Shown: piece by piece, positions 27,756 through 34,931 of the stretch
How positions within the stretch are numbered: the stretch's first letter is position 1
Layout of the letters: every line of letters starts with the position of its first letter
Assembly: GCF_030818905.1 (NCBI RefSeq)
Contig: NZ_JAUTAZ010000001.1
Coordinates: 682,001 to 746,000 of the forward strand
Reading direction: 5' to 3'
Origin: Microbacterium sp. SORGH_AS_0888
Lineage (GTDB): Bacteria > Actinomycetota > Actinomycetes > Actinomycetales > Microbacteriaceae
DNA length: 64,000 bases
Position numbers and translations under genes: made by a program
The notes under the pieces: model-generated
What the model was told of the DNA's origin: nothing
Database searches by the model: none
Seen by the model: only the letters and a program-made list of their open reading frames with translations

Positions 27756-27830
27756 TGGTGCGCGATACTGGGATCGAACCAGTGACCTCTTCCGTGTCAG
27801 GGAAGCGCGCTACCGCTGCGCCAATCGCGC
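27756..27830 (-). tRNA. tRNA-Val (anticodon GAC)
   Basis: A 75-base cloverleaf including an encoded CCA. Acceptor GCGCGAT/ATCGCGC, D arm GCGC/GCGC, anticodon arm CTTCC-CTGACAC-GGAAG (anticodon GAC, reading GUC/GUU), T arm ACTGG-TTCGATC-CCAGT, discriminator A. Last gene of a three-tRNA minus-strand cluster. Confidence 0.95.
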
Positions 27831-27856
27831 CTAAAAGGCTATTGAGTTATGAGACG

Positions 27857-27927
27857 AGGTGGCGACGGGATTCGAACCCGTGTAAACGGCTTTGCAGGCC
27901 GGTGCCTAGCCGCTCGGCCACGCCACC
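27857..27927 (-). tRNA. tRNA-Cys (anticodon GCA)
   Basis: A 71-base cloverleaf. Acceptor GGTGGCG/CGCCACC with discriminator U73 (an identity element of tRNA-Cys), anticodon loop CTGCAAA (anticodon GCA), T arm CGGG-TTCGAAT-CCCG. CCA is not encoded. Middle gene of the cluster. Confidence 0.95.
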
Positions 27928-27975
27928 GTGTGTGGTTCGACCCACGTGTCGCGGTCCCTGGGGACCCCGTACTCG

Positions 27976-28048
27976 AGCGGATGACGAGACTCGAACTCGC
28001 GACCCTCACCTTGGCAAGGTGATGCGCTACCAACTGCGCTACATCCGC
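27976..28048 (-). tRNA. tRNA-Gly (anticodon GCC)
   Basis: A 73-base cloverleaf. Acceptor GCGGATG/CATCCGC with discriminator U, D arm GCGC/GCGC, anticodon arm TCACC-TTGCCAA-GGTGA (anticodon GCC), T arm GCGAG-TTCGAGT-CTCGT. CCA is not encoded. First gene of the Gly-Cys-Val cluster, a pairing common in actinobacteria. Confidence 0.95.
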
Positions 28049-28077
28049 ATGTCCCCGATCTCTCGGGCACTCGTATG

Positions 28078-28105
28078 ACTTTACTCGAACTCGGCGACGA
28101 CGCAA
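28078..28105 (-). promoter_or_regulatory. Candidate promoter of the Gly-Cys-Val tRNA cluster
   Basis: On the minus strand, TTGCGT and TAAAGT are separated by 16 bases. The -10-like box ends 29 bases before the tRNA-Gly 5' end. This fits a housekeeping sigma-A promoter with a short leader. Confidence 0.45.
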
Positions 28106-28132
28106 AACCGAGCGCCCTCCGCGCGTGTCACG

Positions 28133-29080
28133 TCACTGAGAGGACACTGCTTCGTCCGAATCGACGAGCCATGCGCCGCCCTGATTGATGAGGCGCGCGT
28201 TGTAGGTCTGCACGAACGACTCGCCGTCTGGTCCGATCCCGCTGACGGTGTACTCGGCGAGAGCGACGTCGTTCTCCCGATCCACCGAGAGGAAATTGAG
28301 CTTCCAGTCGGGGCCGGTGGACGCCGTCAACGAGGAGCAATCGAAGTCGAAAGAAGTCTTCCAGGACGCGGTCGTGAGCCGTGTCAGCACCTCGCAGTTC
28401 GCGTCGTGCCATGCCGAGTTGTAGTCGCGCAGGGTCTGCTCCGGCGACGTCTTGGGCAGGAACAGCAAGAGAGCGACGGCCACGATCGCACCGATCACGA
28501 CCACGCCGCCGGCGATCATCAAGGCGATCCACAAACCCTTGAGCGACTTGCGCCGCTCAGGCGGCGCGGGCGGGTACGGCCCCTGGGCGATCGCAACGGA
28601 GCCCGGAACGGCATACGCGCCGGACGCCTGGCCCTCGCCGACGGCCGGCGCGAAAGCCGTGGCGTCAGGCACCGCCCCCGGAGCGGGGACGGCCGCGGAC
28701 GGCGAAGGGGCAGGAGCGAAGGGCTCAGGCGCGGGAGCGGGTGTGGGAACGACCACGGACGGCGCAGGAGCAGGAGCGAAGGGCTCAGGCGCGGGAGGGG
28801 GTGTGGGAACGACCACGGACGGCGCAGGAGCAGGAGCGAAGGGCTCGGGCGCAGCCATGGAGGGCGAGGGAGCAGTCACATCCGGCACCACGTTGGGCAC
28901 GGGGGCGACGTCCGGCGCGGGAGCAACGACGTCCGACGTCACTGACTTCGCGGAGTCCTGGCCGGCACCTGCCTGCGGCGTCGGCGCGAGCGGTGCGACG
29001 TGCTCCGTCCATCGCACACCGTCCCAGTAACGCTGCTGTCCCTGTCCGTCGTCGTACCAACCAGCTGCAGGCGTGCTCAT
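28133..29080 (-). CDS. DUF2510 membrane protein with Pro-rich repeats
   Basis: A 315-residue protein with a clear order of parts. Residues 1-26 carry a DUF2510 motif (GWYDDGQGQQRYWDGVRWTEH). A long Pro/Ala/Val linker (about 30-180) includes near-identical 20-residue repeats of the type PEPFAPAPAPSVVVPTP. One TM segment covers about 195-220 (LWIALMIAGGVVVIGAIVAVALLLFL). An extracytoplasmic C-terminal domain of about 95 residues has two Cys and an NTF2/DUF4878-like look (TSPEQTLRDYNSAWHDANCE). The start ATG at 29080 has AAGGGG about 7 bases upstream. Function unknown; such proteins are common in Microbacteriaceae. Confidence 0.82.
   Translation of the reverse strand: MSTPAAGWYDDGQGQQRYWDGVRWTEHVAPLAPTPQAGAGQDSAKSVTSDVVAPAPDVAPVPNVVPDVTAPSPSMAAPEPFAPAPAPSVVVPTPPPAPEPFAPAPAPSVVVPTPAPAPEPFAPAPSPSAAVPAPGAVPDATAFAPAVGEGQASGAYAVPGSVAIAQGPYPPAPPERRKSLKGLWIALMIAGGVVVIGAIVAVALLLFLPKTSPEQTLRDYNSAWHDANCEVLTRLTTASWKTSFDFDCSSLTASTGPDWKLNFLSVDRENDVALAEYTVSGIGPDGESFVQTYNARLINQGGAWLVDSDEAVSSQ
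28695..28857. repeat. 60-bp tandem repeat inside the DUF2510 gene
   Basis: About 2.7 copies with an exact 60-base period (CAGGAGCGAAGGGCTC recurs at 28711, 28771 and 28831). The copies are nearly identical at DNA level and encode the PEPFAPAPAPSVVVPTP linker repeats. The period is a multiple of three, so copy-number change would keep the frame. Confidence 0.85.
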
Positions 29081-29136
29081 CTCGACCCCTTTCGCAATAT
29101 CGACCAGCATAATCCGTCGCTTCGCGTAGGGGCAGG

Positions 29137-29166
29137 TTCGGCGGCGGCTGTGGAATCCGGTATGCT
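29137..29166 (+). promoter_or_regulatory. Candidate promoter of tRNA-Val(CAC)
   Basis: TATGCT at 29161-29166 is a good -10, 25 bases before the tRNA. An 18-base spacer leads back to a poor -35 (TTCGGC). Confidence 0.4.
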
Positions 29167-29191
29167 CGATTCTCGGCCCCGCGTGGGCCTT

Positions 29192-29264
29192 GGGCGATTG
29201 GCGCAGTTGGTAGCGCGCTTCCTTCACACGGAAGAGGTCGTCGGTTCGAGTCCGGCATCGCCCA
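29192..29264 (+). tRNA. tRNA-Val (anticodon CAC)
   Basis: A 73-base cloverleaf. Acceptor GGGCGAT/ATCGCCC, discriminator A, D arm GCGC/GCGC, anticodon arm CTTCC-TTCACAC-GGAAG (anticodon CAC, reading GUG), T arm GTCGG-TTCGAGT-CCGGC. The genome continues ACCG, so CCA is not encoded. Its D and anticodon stems match tRNA-Val(GAC) at 27756. Confidence 0.95.
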
Positions 29265-29270
29265 CCGCTG

Positions 29271-29293
29271 AAACCCCCGGTCATCCCGGGGGT
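29271..29293 (+). terminator. Intrinsic terminator after tRNA-Val(CAC)
   Basis: AAACCCCCGG pairs with CCGGGGGTTT around a short TCATC loop, followed by T residues on the plus strand, 6 bases after the tRNA. The stop codon of the convergent epimerase-like gene (29281-29283) lies inside the loop region, so the stem may end transcripts from both sides. Confidence 0.85.
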
Positions 29294-30318
29294 TTTGTCG
29301 TCTCCCCCTTCGCGCCGCGCGCCTCACGCCGCCACGCCGCCAGCAACGCCCTCTCCTCGTCATCCGTCAGGCCGGCGCCGCTTCCCGGCCCGTTCGCGTG
29401 GTCGAGGTCCCAGCGGAGCGAGTCCGCGATCGTCTCCTCGAGCGGCCGGAGCGCGAGGCCCGCCGCTCGCGCGCGGGCGCTCGAGCGCGCGTTCATCCCG
29501 TACCAGGAGCGATCTGCGATCCACAGCGGCAGCGATCGCGGGCCCGACCACTGGGCGACGCCGTGCTCGATCAGCCAGTCCTCGCCCACGAGCTCGAGCG
29601 GACCGTCGTGCCCTGCAATCCGCCGCGCCACCTCCAGGTGGGCGGGAAAGAGCATCGGCTCGCCACCCGCGTTGAAGATCCCGTCCCGCCCTTCGCCCGC
29701 CGCGTGCACGAGCCACCCTGCGAGATCCCGCACGTCGATGACGGCGGTGGGGAGCTGGGGCGCATCCGGGACGAGGACCCGTCGCTCGACGTTCGACGGC
29801 GACGCGAGCCTCGAACCCCAGTATCCGGTACGCCCGCTCGGATCGCCGGGGCCGCCCACAAGCCCCGGGCGGACGATGAGCGCGCGCGCTGCGCCGAAAC
29901 CGTCGAGCACCGCGCGCTCTCCGGCGGCTTTCGCCGCCCCGTAGTCGTCCGGAGACGACATCTCGTCGGCGGGAAGCGGGGGATGCAGCGCGGCATCCTC
30001 GTCGGCGCCGAGGTCGGAGTGAGAGACGTACGCGCTGGTGGAGGAGACGAACACGAACCGCTCCGCCGCCGGTGCCAGGTCACGTACGGCCCGCCGGACA
30101 TGACCGGGCTGGCGGGCCACGTCGATGACGACGTCCCAACGAGAATCAGCGACCCCGGCGAGAGCGTCGTCCGTGTCGCGGTCGGCACGGACGTGGACCG
30201 CGCCCGTGGGCAGATCATCGCCGCGGGCGACGCAGGTCACGTCGTGACCCGCCGCGAGCGCCATGCGGGCCATCAGTCTCCCCAGCCAGCCGGTACCACC
30301 CAGGATCAGCGTCCTCAC
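29281..30318 (-). CDS. NAD-dependent epimerase/dehydratase family protein
   Basis: A 345-residue extended short-chain dehydrogenase. The Rossmann motif GGTGWLGRLMA is at residues 7-17; FVFVSSTSAYVS and the YGAAKAAGE motif (catalytic Tyr and Lys, about residues 128-135) are present. The C-terminal substrate domain has VIDVRDLAGWLVHAA and GIFNAGGEPMLFPAHLEVARRI. The substrate is unknown; relatives act on nucleotide sugars or work as reductases. GTG start. The final codons run into the tRNA terminator stem, so this gene and tRNA-Val(CAC) converge with no gap. Confidence 0.88.
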   Translation of the reverse strand: MRTLILGGTGWLGRLMARMALAAGHDVTCVARGDDLPTGAVHVRADRDTDDALAGVADSRWDVVIDVARQPGHVRRAVRDLAPAAERFVFVSSTSAYVSHSDLGADEDAALHPPLPADEMSSPDDYGAAKAAGERAVLDGFGAARALIVRPGLVGGPGDPSGRTGYWGSRLASPSNVERRVLVPDAPQLPTAVIDVRDLAGWLVHAAGEGRDGIFNAGGEPMLFPAHLEVARRIAGHDGPLELVGEDWLIEHGVAQWSGPRSLPLWIADRSWYGMNARSSARARAAGLALRPLEETIADSLRWDLDHANGPGSGAGLTDDEERALLAAWRREARGAKGETTKPPG

Positions 30319-30377
30319 GCCCTCAGCGCGCCAGCCCGCGACGCTCGGAACGCCGGCTTTCGCGGGGAGCGGACTGC

Positions 30378-30854
30378 TCAGCGCCGCACGCGCCAGCCGT
30401 AGCGCTGGCCGAGCACCGCCGTGACCCGCGCATACGCCTCCCGCCCGAGCGCCGCACCCTCACGGCGCAGTCCTCCGTCGGGGACGACGTAGAGCTGGTC
30501 GAGATCCACCCAGGACGGGCGGCGCTCCGCATCCCATGCTCCCGTGCCGATCGGCACGAAGTCCCGCTCCCCCGCGTGCGAGCGCGACGTCAGCTTGACG
30601 GCGTAGACGTGCGACGCGTCACGGCGCGCGAGGACGAGCACGGGACGATCCTTGCCGCGGCCGTCGCGCTCGGCGTACGGCACCCACGTCCAGACGATCT
30701 CACCGGCGTCCGCCCGTCCGTCCGCACGCGGCGCGTACTCGAGCGTCAATCCGCGAACCCGCGTGGGATCGACCTCGACGGTCGTGTGCGATGCCGCATC
30801 CGCTGCCCCGCGAACGGACCGTCCGAAGAGCAGCCGTCGAAGCAGGGAGAGCAC
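30378..30854 (-). CDS. PemK/MazF family protein, orphan toxin-like
   Basis: A 158-residue protein. A 45-residue N-terminal part with a basic start (MLSLLRRLLFGR) precedes a PemK/MazF-like beta-barrel: AGEIVWTWVPYAERDGRGKDRPVLVLARRD (about 52-80), YAVKLTSRSH, and SWVDLDQLYVVPD. The PemK/MazF family includes mRNA-cleaving toxins, but no antitoxin gene lies on either side, and such solitary copies are common in actinobacteria. Toxicity is therefore unproven. GTG start with AGGGTGA upstream. Confidence 0.85.
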   Translation of the reverse strand: MLSLLRRLLFGRSVRGAADAASHTTVEVDPTRVRGLTLEYAPRADGRADAGEIVWTWVPYAERDGRGKDRPVLVLARRDASHVYAVKLTSRSHAGERDFVPIGTGAWDAERRPSWVDLDQLYVVPDGGLRREGAALGREAYARVTAVLGQRYGWRVRR

Positions 30855-30877
30855 GCGTTCACCCTAACCGAGACGGC

Positions 30878-30914
30878 GGAAGGGGCGCCGCGCGATGCGC
30901 GACGCCCCTTCCGA
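30878..30914 (-). terminator. Strong hairpin after amtB
   Basis: CGGAAGGGGCG pairs perfectly with CGCCCCTTCCG over 11 bp, with a nested GCGC/GCGC in the loop. It lies 15 bases past the amtB stop. No long U tract follows, as often in high-GC genomes. Confidence 0.7.
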
Positions 30915-30929
30915 TGAGAGGTGAGCGGG

Positions 30930-32219
30930 TCAGACCTGCTCAGCGAGGGAGTAGCCCTCCTCGCCGTGGACCGTCGTGTCGACGCCCGCGATCTCGTCCT
31001 CGTTCTTGATGCGGAAGCCGATCGTCTTCTCGATCGCGAAGCCGATGATGAAGGCGACGACGAAGGAGAACACCAGGACCGTGACCGCGGCGATCAGCTG
31101 GAGGACCAGCTGGTGCCAGCCGCCGCCGAGGAAGAGGCCGGTGCCGGTGGCGAAGAAGCCGAGGTACAGGGTTCCGATGAGACCGCCGACCAGGTGGACG
31201 CCGACGACGTCGAGCGAGTCGTCGAAGCCGAGCTTCCACTTGAGCTCGACCGCGAGGGCACACACACCGCCGGCGATGATGCCGAGGAGGAGCGCCCAGC
31301 CGGGTGCCAGGTTGGCGCAGGACGGGGTGATCGCGACGAGGCCGGCGACAGCACCGGATGCCGCACCCACCGAGGTGGCCTTGCCGTCCTTGAGCTTCTC
31401 GACGATGACCCAGCCGAGCACGGCGGCCGCGGTCGCGCCCAGCGTGTTGATGACGATCAGACCCGCCGGGGAGCCGACCGCGCCGATTCCGGCGAGAACG
31501 TCACCTGTCGTGCCGTCGGGCGAGACGAAGAACGCCGCAGCGCCGGCGTTGAAGCCGAACCAGCCGAACCACAGGATGGCGGCACCGAGGAGGACGAGCG
31601 GCACGTTGTGGGGCTTGGTGATGCCCTTCTTGAAGCCGACGCGCTTGCCGAGCACGAGCGCCAGGGCGAGGGCCGCGGCACCGGCGTTGATGTGCACCGC
31701 GGTACCACCCGCGTAGTCGATGACCTCGACGCCCGCATCCGCGCCGAACAGCGTCGTGCCGAGGTTGAAGATCCAGCCGTTCGTGTTCCAGACCCAGCCC
31801 GCGACGGCGAAGTAGTCGATCGTCGCGAACAGGAAGGCGAAGATCATCCAGGAGCCGAACTTGGCGCGGTCTGCGATCGCACCGGAGATCAGCGCGATCG
31901 TGATGATGGCGAACGTCGCGCCGTACGCGACGGCGGTCAGGTTGACCGCCGAGCTGGCCGGGTCGCTGGCCATGGTGGTGAGACCGAAGTCGCTGAAGGG
32001 GTTGCCGAGAACGCCGGGCCACCAGTCGGCGGTCTGCATGTTGTAGCCGTAGAGGATCCAGAGCACGGCGATGAGGCCCATCGCTCCGAAGCTCATCATC
32101 ATCATGCTGACGACGCTCTTGGCTTTGACGAGTCCTCCGTAGAAGAACGCAACGCCAGGCGTCATGAACAGCACAAGCGCCGTTGCGGCGATGTACCAGG
32201 CGAGACTTCCGTTGTCCAT
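30930..32219 (-). CDS. amtB: Ammonium transporter
   Basis: Amt/Mep/Rh channel for ammonium uptake, 429 residues and about 11 TM segments. The pore signatures are the twin-His region (VHINAGAAALALALVLGKR and VGVHLVGGLIGTLYLG) and FGWFGFNAGAA. The cytoplasmic C-terminal tail GFRIKNEDEIAGVDTTVHGEEGY is the Amt signature. I chose MDNGSLAWYIAATALVLF at 32219 because TGAGGA lies 6-7 bases upstream; MSEDF five codons earlier is possible. No glnK/glnD follow, unlike the amtB-glnK-glnD operon of many actinobacteria. A GlnR-type box lies 115-130 bases upstream. Confidence 0.96.
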   Translation of the reverse strand: MDNGSLAWYIAATALVLFMTPGVAFFYGGLVKAKSVVSMMMMSFGAMGLIAVLWILYGYNMQTADWWPGVLGNPFSDFGLTTMASDPASSAVNLTAVAYGATFAIITIALISGAIADRAKFGSWMIFAFLFATIDYFAVAGWVWNTNGWIFNLGTTLFGADAGVEVIDYAGGTAVHINAGAAALALALVLGKRVGFKKGITKPHNVPLVLLGAAILWFGWFGFNAGAAAFFVSPDGTTGDVLAGIGAVGSPAGLIVINTLGATAAAVLGWVIVEKLKDGKATSVGAASGAVAGLVAITPSCANLAPGWALLLGIIAGGVCALAVELKWKLGFDDSLDVVGVHLVGGLIGTLYLGFFATGTGLFLGGGWHQLVLQLIAAVTVLVFSFVVAFIIGFAIEKTIGFRIKNEDEIAGVDTTVHGEEGYSLAEQV

Positions 32220-32333
32220 GAAATCCTCACTCATGTGTCGTGTTACAGGTCCCTCGGCGAGACGCACGAAAAGGACGCTGCTTCGGGTGTCGCCAGTCTC
32301 GCGACACCGGATTTCATCCGTGCTGCGACTCGT

Positions 32334-32349
32334 GTTTCGCGCACGTAAC
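32334..32349 (-). promoter_or_regulatory. GlnR-type binding site upstream of amtB
   Basis: Minus-strand reading gives GTTAC-GTGCGC-GAAAC, an exact match to the actinobacterial GlnR half-site pair gTnAC-n6-GaAAc. It is 115 bases upstream of the amtB ATG, where an activator would bind. A lone extra GAAAC lies 42 bases further upstream (32376-32380). Confidence 0.65.
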
Positions 32350-32415
32350 AGTGGGCGGCCCTGTGTAAACAACAGGTTTCGAGTTGCCGCCAAACCTCTC
32401 GGCTGCGTCCGAGCG

Positions 32416-33450
32416 TCAGGCGTGAGTGAGCGCGATCAGGCGCGAGACCGCCCGCAGGTACTTCTTGCGATAGCCGCCCGCGAGCATCTCGTCGCTGAAC
32501 ACGCGGTCGAGGCTGACTCCGGTCGCCCGGATGGGGAGCTGGGCATCGTACGCCCGGTCGACGAAGGCGACCAGACGCAGGGCAGCGGACTGGTCCGTGA
32601 GAACACCGACATCCCGCAGGCCGATCTGCGAGATCCCGTCGATGAGGCGGATGTAGCGCGAGGGGTGCACGTGGGAGAGATGCTGCACGAGCGCGTCGAA
32701 GGCGTCATCCGAGACCAGCGCCCGCGCCCCGGCCGTGCTCACCGCCTCCTCGTACTGCGCGTCCGTGAGGACGGCGGCGTGGCCGTCGAAGGCGCGCTGC
32801 CGGAAGTCGACGCCGTCGATGCGCAGCGTCTCGAAGCTCTCGGCCATCGCACTGATCTCACGCAGGAAGTCCTGCGCGGCGAAACGCCCCTCCCCGAGCG
32901 CGTTCGGAGGCGTGTTGGAGGTCGCCGCCAGCTTGGTGCCGGTCTTCACCAGCTCACCCAGCAGACGCGTCATCACCATCGTGTCGCCGGGGTCGTCCAG
33001 CTCGAACTCATCTATGCACAGCAGATCCGCGCCGCGGAACAGCTCGACGGTCTGCTGGTAGCCGAGCGCCCCGACGAGCGCGGTGTACTCGATGAACGAG
33101 CCGAAGTACTTCCGGCGCGCGGGCATGCCGTGATAGATCGACGCCAGCAGGTGCGTCTTGCCGACCCCGAAGCCGCCGTCGAGGTACACGCCCGGCTTCC
33201 GCTCGGGAGCCCTCGGCGCCCGGCGGAAGAGCCCGCCGCGCTTGGCCGGCTCCGCGGGCGCCAGCCCGCAGAACGCGATCAGCTCGTCCTTCGTGCCCTG
33301 CTGGGAGGGGTAGGCGGCATCGGCGCGGTAGGAGTCGAAGCTGGCGTCGGCGAACTGCGGCGGCGGGACGAGGGCGGCCACCATCTCGGCGCCCGACACC
33401 TGCGGCGTCCGATCGATCAGATGCGCGATGCCGGTCGTGGTCGAAGTCAT
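32416..33450 (-). CDS. zapE: Cell division protein ZapE (AFG1-like ATPase)
   Basis: AFG1/LACE1-family P-loop ATPase of 344 residues; E. coli ZapE acts on the Z ring under stress. Walker [17 protein letters not shown] (about residues 92-107), Walker [13 protein letters not shown] (about 143-154), then a sensor region [25 protein letters not shown] typical of the family. The C-terminal arginine-rich helix is present ([16 protein letters not shown]). It diverges from sseA across 119 bases. Confidence 0.93.
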   Translation of the reverse strand: MTSTTTGIAHLIDRTPQVSGAEMVAALVPPPQFADASFDSYRADAAYPSQQGTKDELIAFCGLAPAEPAKRGGLFRRAPRAPERKPGVYLDGGFGVGKTHLLASIYHGMPARRKYFGSFIEYTALVGALGYQQTVELFRGADLLCIDEFELDDPGDTMVMTRLLGELVKTGTKLAATSNTPPNALGEGRFAAQDFLREISAMAESFETLRIDGVDFRQRAFDGHAAVLTDAQYEEAVSTAGARALVSDDAFDALVQHLSHVHPSRYIRLIDGISQIGLRDVGVLTDQSAALRLVAFVDRAYDAQLPIRATGVSLDRVFSDEMLAGGYRKKYLRAVSRLIALTHA

Positions 33451-33569
33451 TCAGGCAGTCCTGTGTCGCTGATTTACGAAGTGGATGCGTCGTCCGCCCG
33501 GAGAACCTAGGGTCGATGCCGACGGCCTCCACCCTACGCCGTCACGCGACACGTCTCGGAGGACCCCTC

Positions 33570-34472
33570 ATGCCCATCGACACCGACACCACGTCCGCCA
33601 AGTTCAGCGAGTACGCGCACCCGGAACGCCTCGTCACGACCGAATGGCTGCAGGAGCGCCTCGGGCAGCCCGGACTCGTCGTGGTCGAGTCGGATGAGGA
33701 CGTGCTGCTGTACGAGACCGGCCACATCCCGGGGGCGGTCAAGGTCGACTGGCACACCGAGCTGAACGACCCCGTCGTGCGCGACTACCTGGACGGCGAG
33801 GGATTCGCCGAGCTGCTGAGCCGCAAGGGCATCGACCGCTCCGACACGATCGTCGTCTACGGGGACAAGAACAACTGGTGGGCCGCCTACGCACTCTGGG
33901 TGTTCTCGCTGTTCGGCCACGAGGACGTGCGGCTGCTCGACGGCGGCCGTGACCGGTGGATCGCGGAGGGCCGCGAGCTGACGACGGAGGCGCCCGTGCG
34001 CGCCGAGACGACCTACCCGGTCGTCGAGCGCGACGACTCGGTGCTCCGCGCGTACAAGGATGACGTCCTGTCCCACCTGGGCAACCCCCTGATCGACGTG
34101 CGGTCGCCCGAGGAGTTCACGGGCACACGGACGACGGCTCCCGCCTACCCGGAGGAGGGCGCGCTGCGGGCCGGCCACATCCCGACCGCGCAGAACGTGC
34201 CGTGGGCCCGCGCGGTCGCGGAGGACGGCACGTTCAAGACCCGTGCCGAGCTCGACGCGATCTACCGGGGAGAGGCGGGACTCGCCGATGGCGACGCCGT
34301 CGTCGCGTACTGCCGCATCGGCGAGCGGTCGAGCCACACGTGGTTCGTGCTGCAGCATCTGCTCGGCTTCGAGAACGTCCGCAACTACGACGGCTCGTGG
34401 ACCGAGTGGGGCAGCGCCGTCCGCGTGCCGATCGTGACGGGCGCCGAGCCGGGAGCGGTGCCCGCCCGCTGA
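33570..34472 (+). CDS. sseA: Thiosulfate/3-mercaptopyruvate sulfurtransferase SseA-like
   Basis: A 300-residue tandem-rhodanese protein. The N-terminal inactive domain ([25 protein letters not shown]) lacks the catalytic Cys. The C-terminal domain has [24 protein letters not shown] and the active-site loop [14 protein letters not shown] (Cys near residue 246). The ATG at 33570 follows GGAGG. The neighbouring sufE gene starts just downstream; the sseA-sufE pair is also found in mycobacteria and suggests a shared sulfur-transfer role. Confidence 0.92.
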   Translation: MPIDTDTTSAKFSEYAHPERLVTTEWLQERLGQPGLVVVESDEDVLLYETGHIPGAVKVDWHTELNDPVVRDYLDGEGFAELLSRKGIDRSDTIVVYGDKNNWWAAYALWVFSLFGHEDVRLLDGGRDRWIAEGRELTTEAPVRAETTYPVVERDDSVLRAYKDDVLSHLGNPLIDVRSPEEFTGTRTTAPAYPEEGALRAGHIPTAQNVPWARAVAEDGTFKTRAELDAIYRGEAGLADGDAVVAYCRIGERSSHTWFVLQHLLGFENVRNYDGSWTEWGSAVRVPIVTGAEPGAVPAR

Positions 34473-34493
34473 CGGCATGGAAGGATGGGACGG

Positions 34494-34931
34494 GTGAACG
34501 ACGCGGCCCTTCCCGACTCCCTCGCGGAGACACGTGACGAGTTCCTCGAGCTCGAGGAGCCCGAGCGGCTGCAGCTTCTGCTGGAGTACTCGCGTGAGCT
34601 GCCGGAGATGCCCGCGGACATCGCGGCGCGCCCGGAGGCGTGCGAACGGGTGGTCGAGTGCCAGTCGCCCGTCTTCATCGCCGTCGAGGTCGACGAGGAC
34701 GACATCGTGACGATGCACGCGTCCGCTCCCCCGGAGGCGCCCACCACCCGGGGTTTCGCCAGCATCCTGGTCCAGGGGATCAGCGGGCTCTCGTCCGAGG
34801 CGGTGTTGAGCATCCCCGACGACTATCCCCAGTCCATCGGACTGACGCGCGCGGTGTCGCCGTTGCGTATCGCGGGGATGACCGGGATGCTGCTCCGCGC
34901 CAAGCGCCAGGTGCGCGAGAAGCGTCGCTAG
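34494..34931 (+). CDS. sufE: SufE family sulfur acceptor protein
   Basis: A 145-residue SufE-like protein that would accept persulfide sulfur from a cysteine desulfurase or, given the context, exchange it with SseA. Family features are LLLEYSRELPEMP, the conserved Cys in RVVECQSPVFIAVEV (about residue 57), and GFASILVQGISGLSSEAVLSIPDDY. The GTG at 34494 has AAGG 9 bases upstream; the ATG three codons earlier is the alternative. Its stop overlaps the convergent hydrolase stop by 4 bases (CTAG). Confidence 0.9.
   Translation: MNDAALPDSLAETRDEFLELEEPERLQLLLEYSRELPEMPADIAARPEACERVVECQSPVFIAVEVDEDDIVTMHASAPPEAPTTRGFASILVQGISGLSSEAVLSIPDDYPQSIGLTRAVSPLRIAGMTGMLLRAKRQVREKRR

Noticed and set aside
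27839..28105. Open frame across tRNA-Cys and tRNA-Gly
   Set aside because: Fully explained by the tRNA genes; Arg/Ser-rich without ribosome site.
28695..28857. Spaced repeats as a CRISPR array
   Set aside because: The 60-base unit is contiguous, has no unique spacers, and encodes a Pro-rich protein linker.
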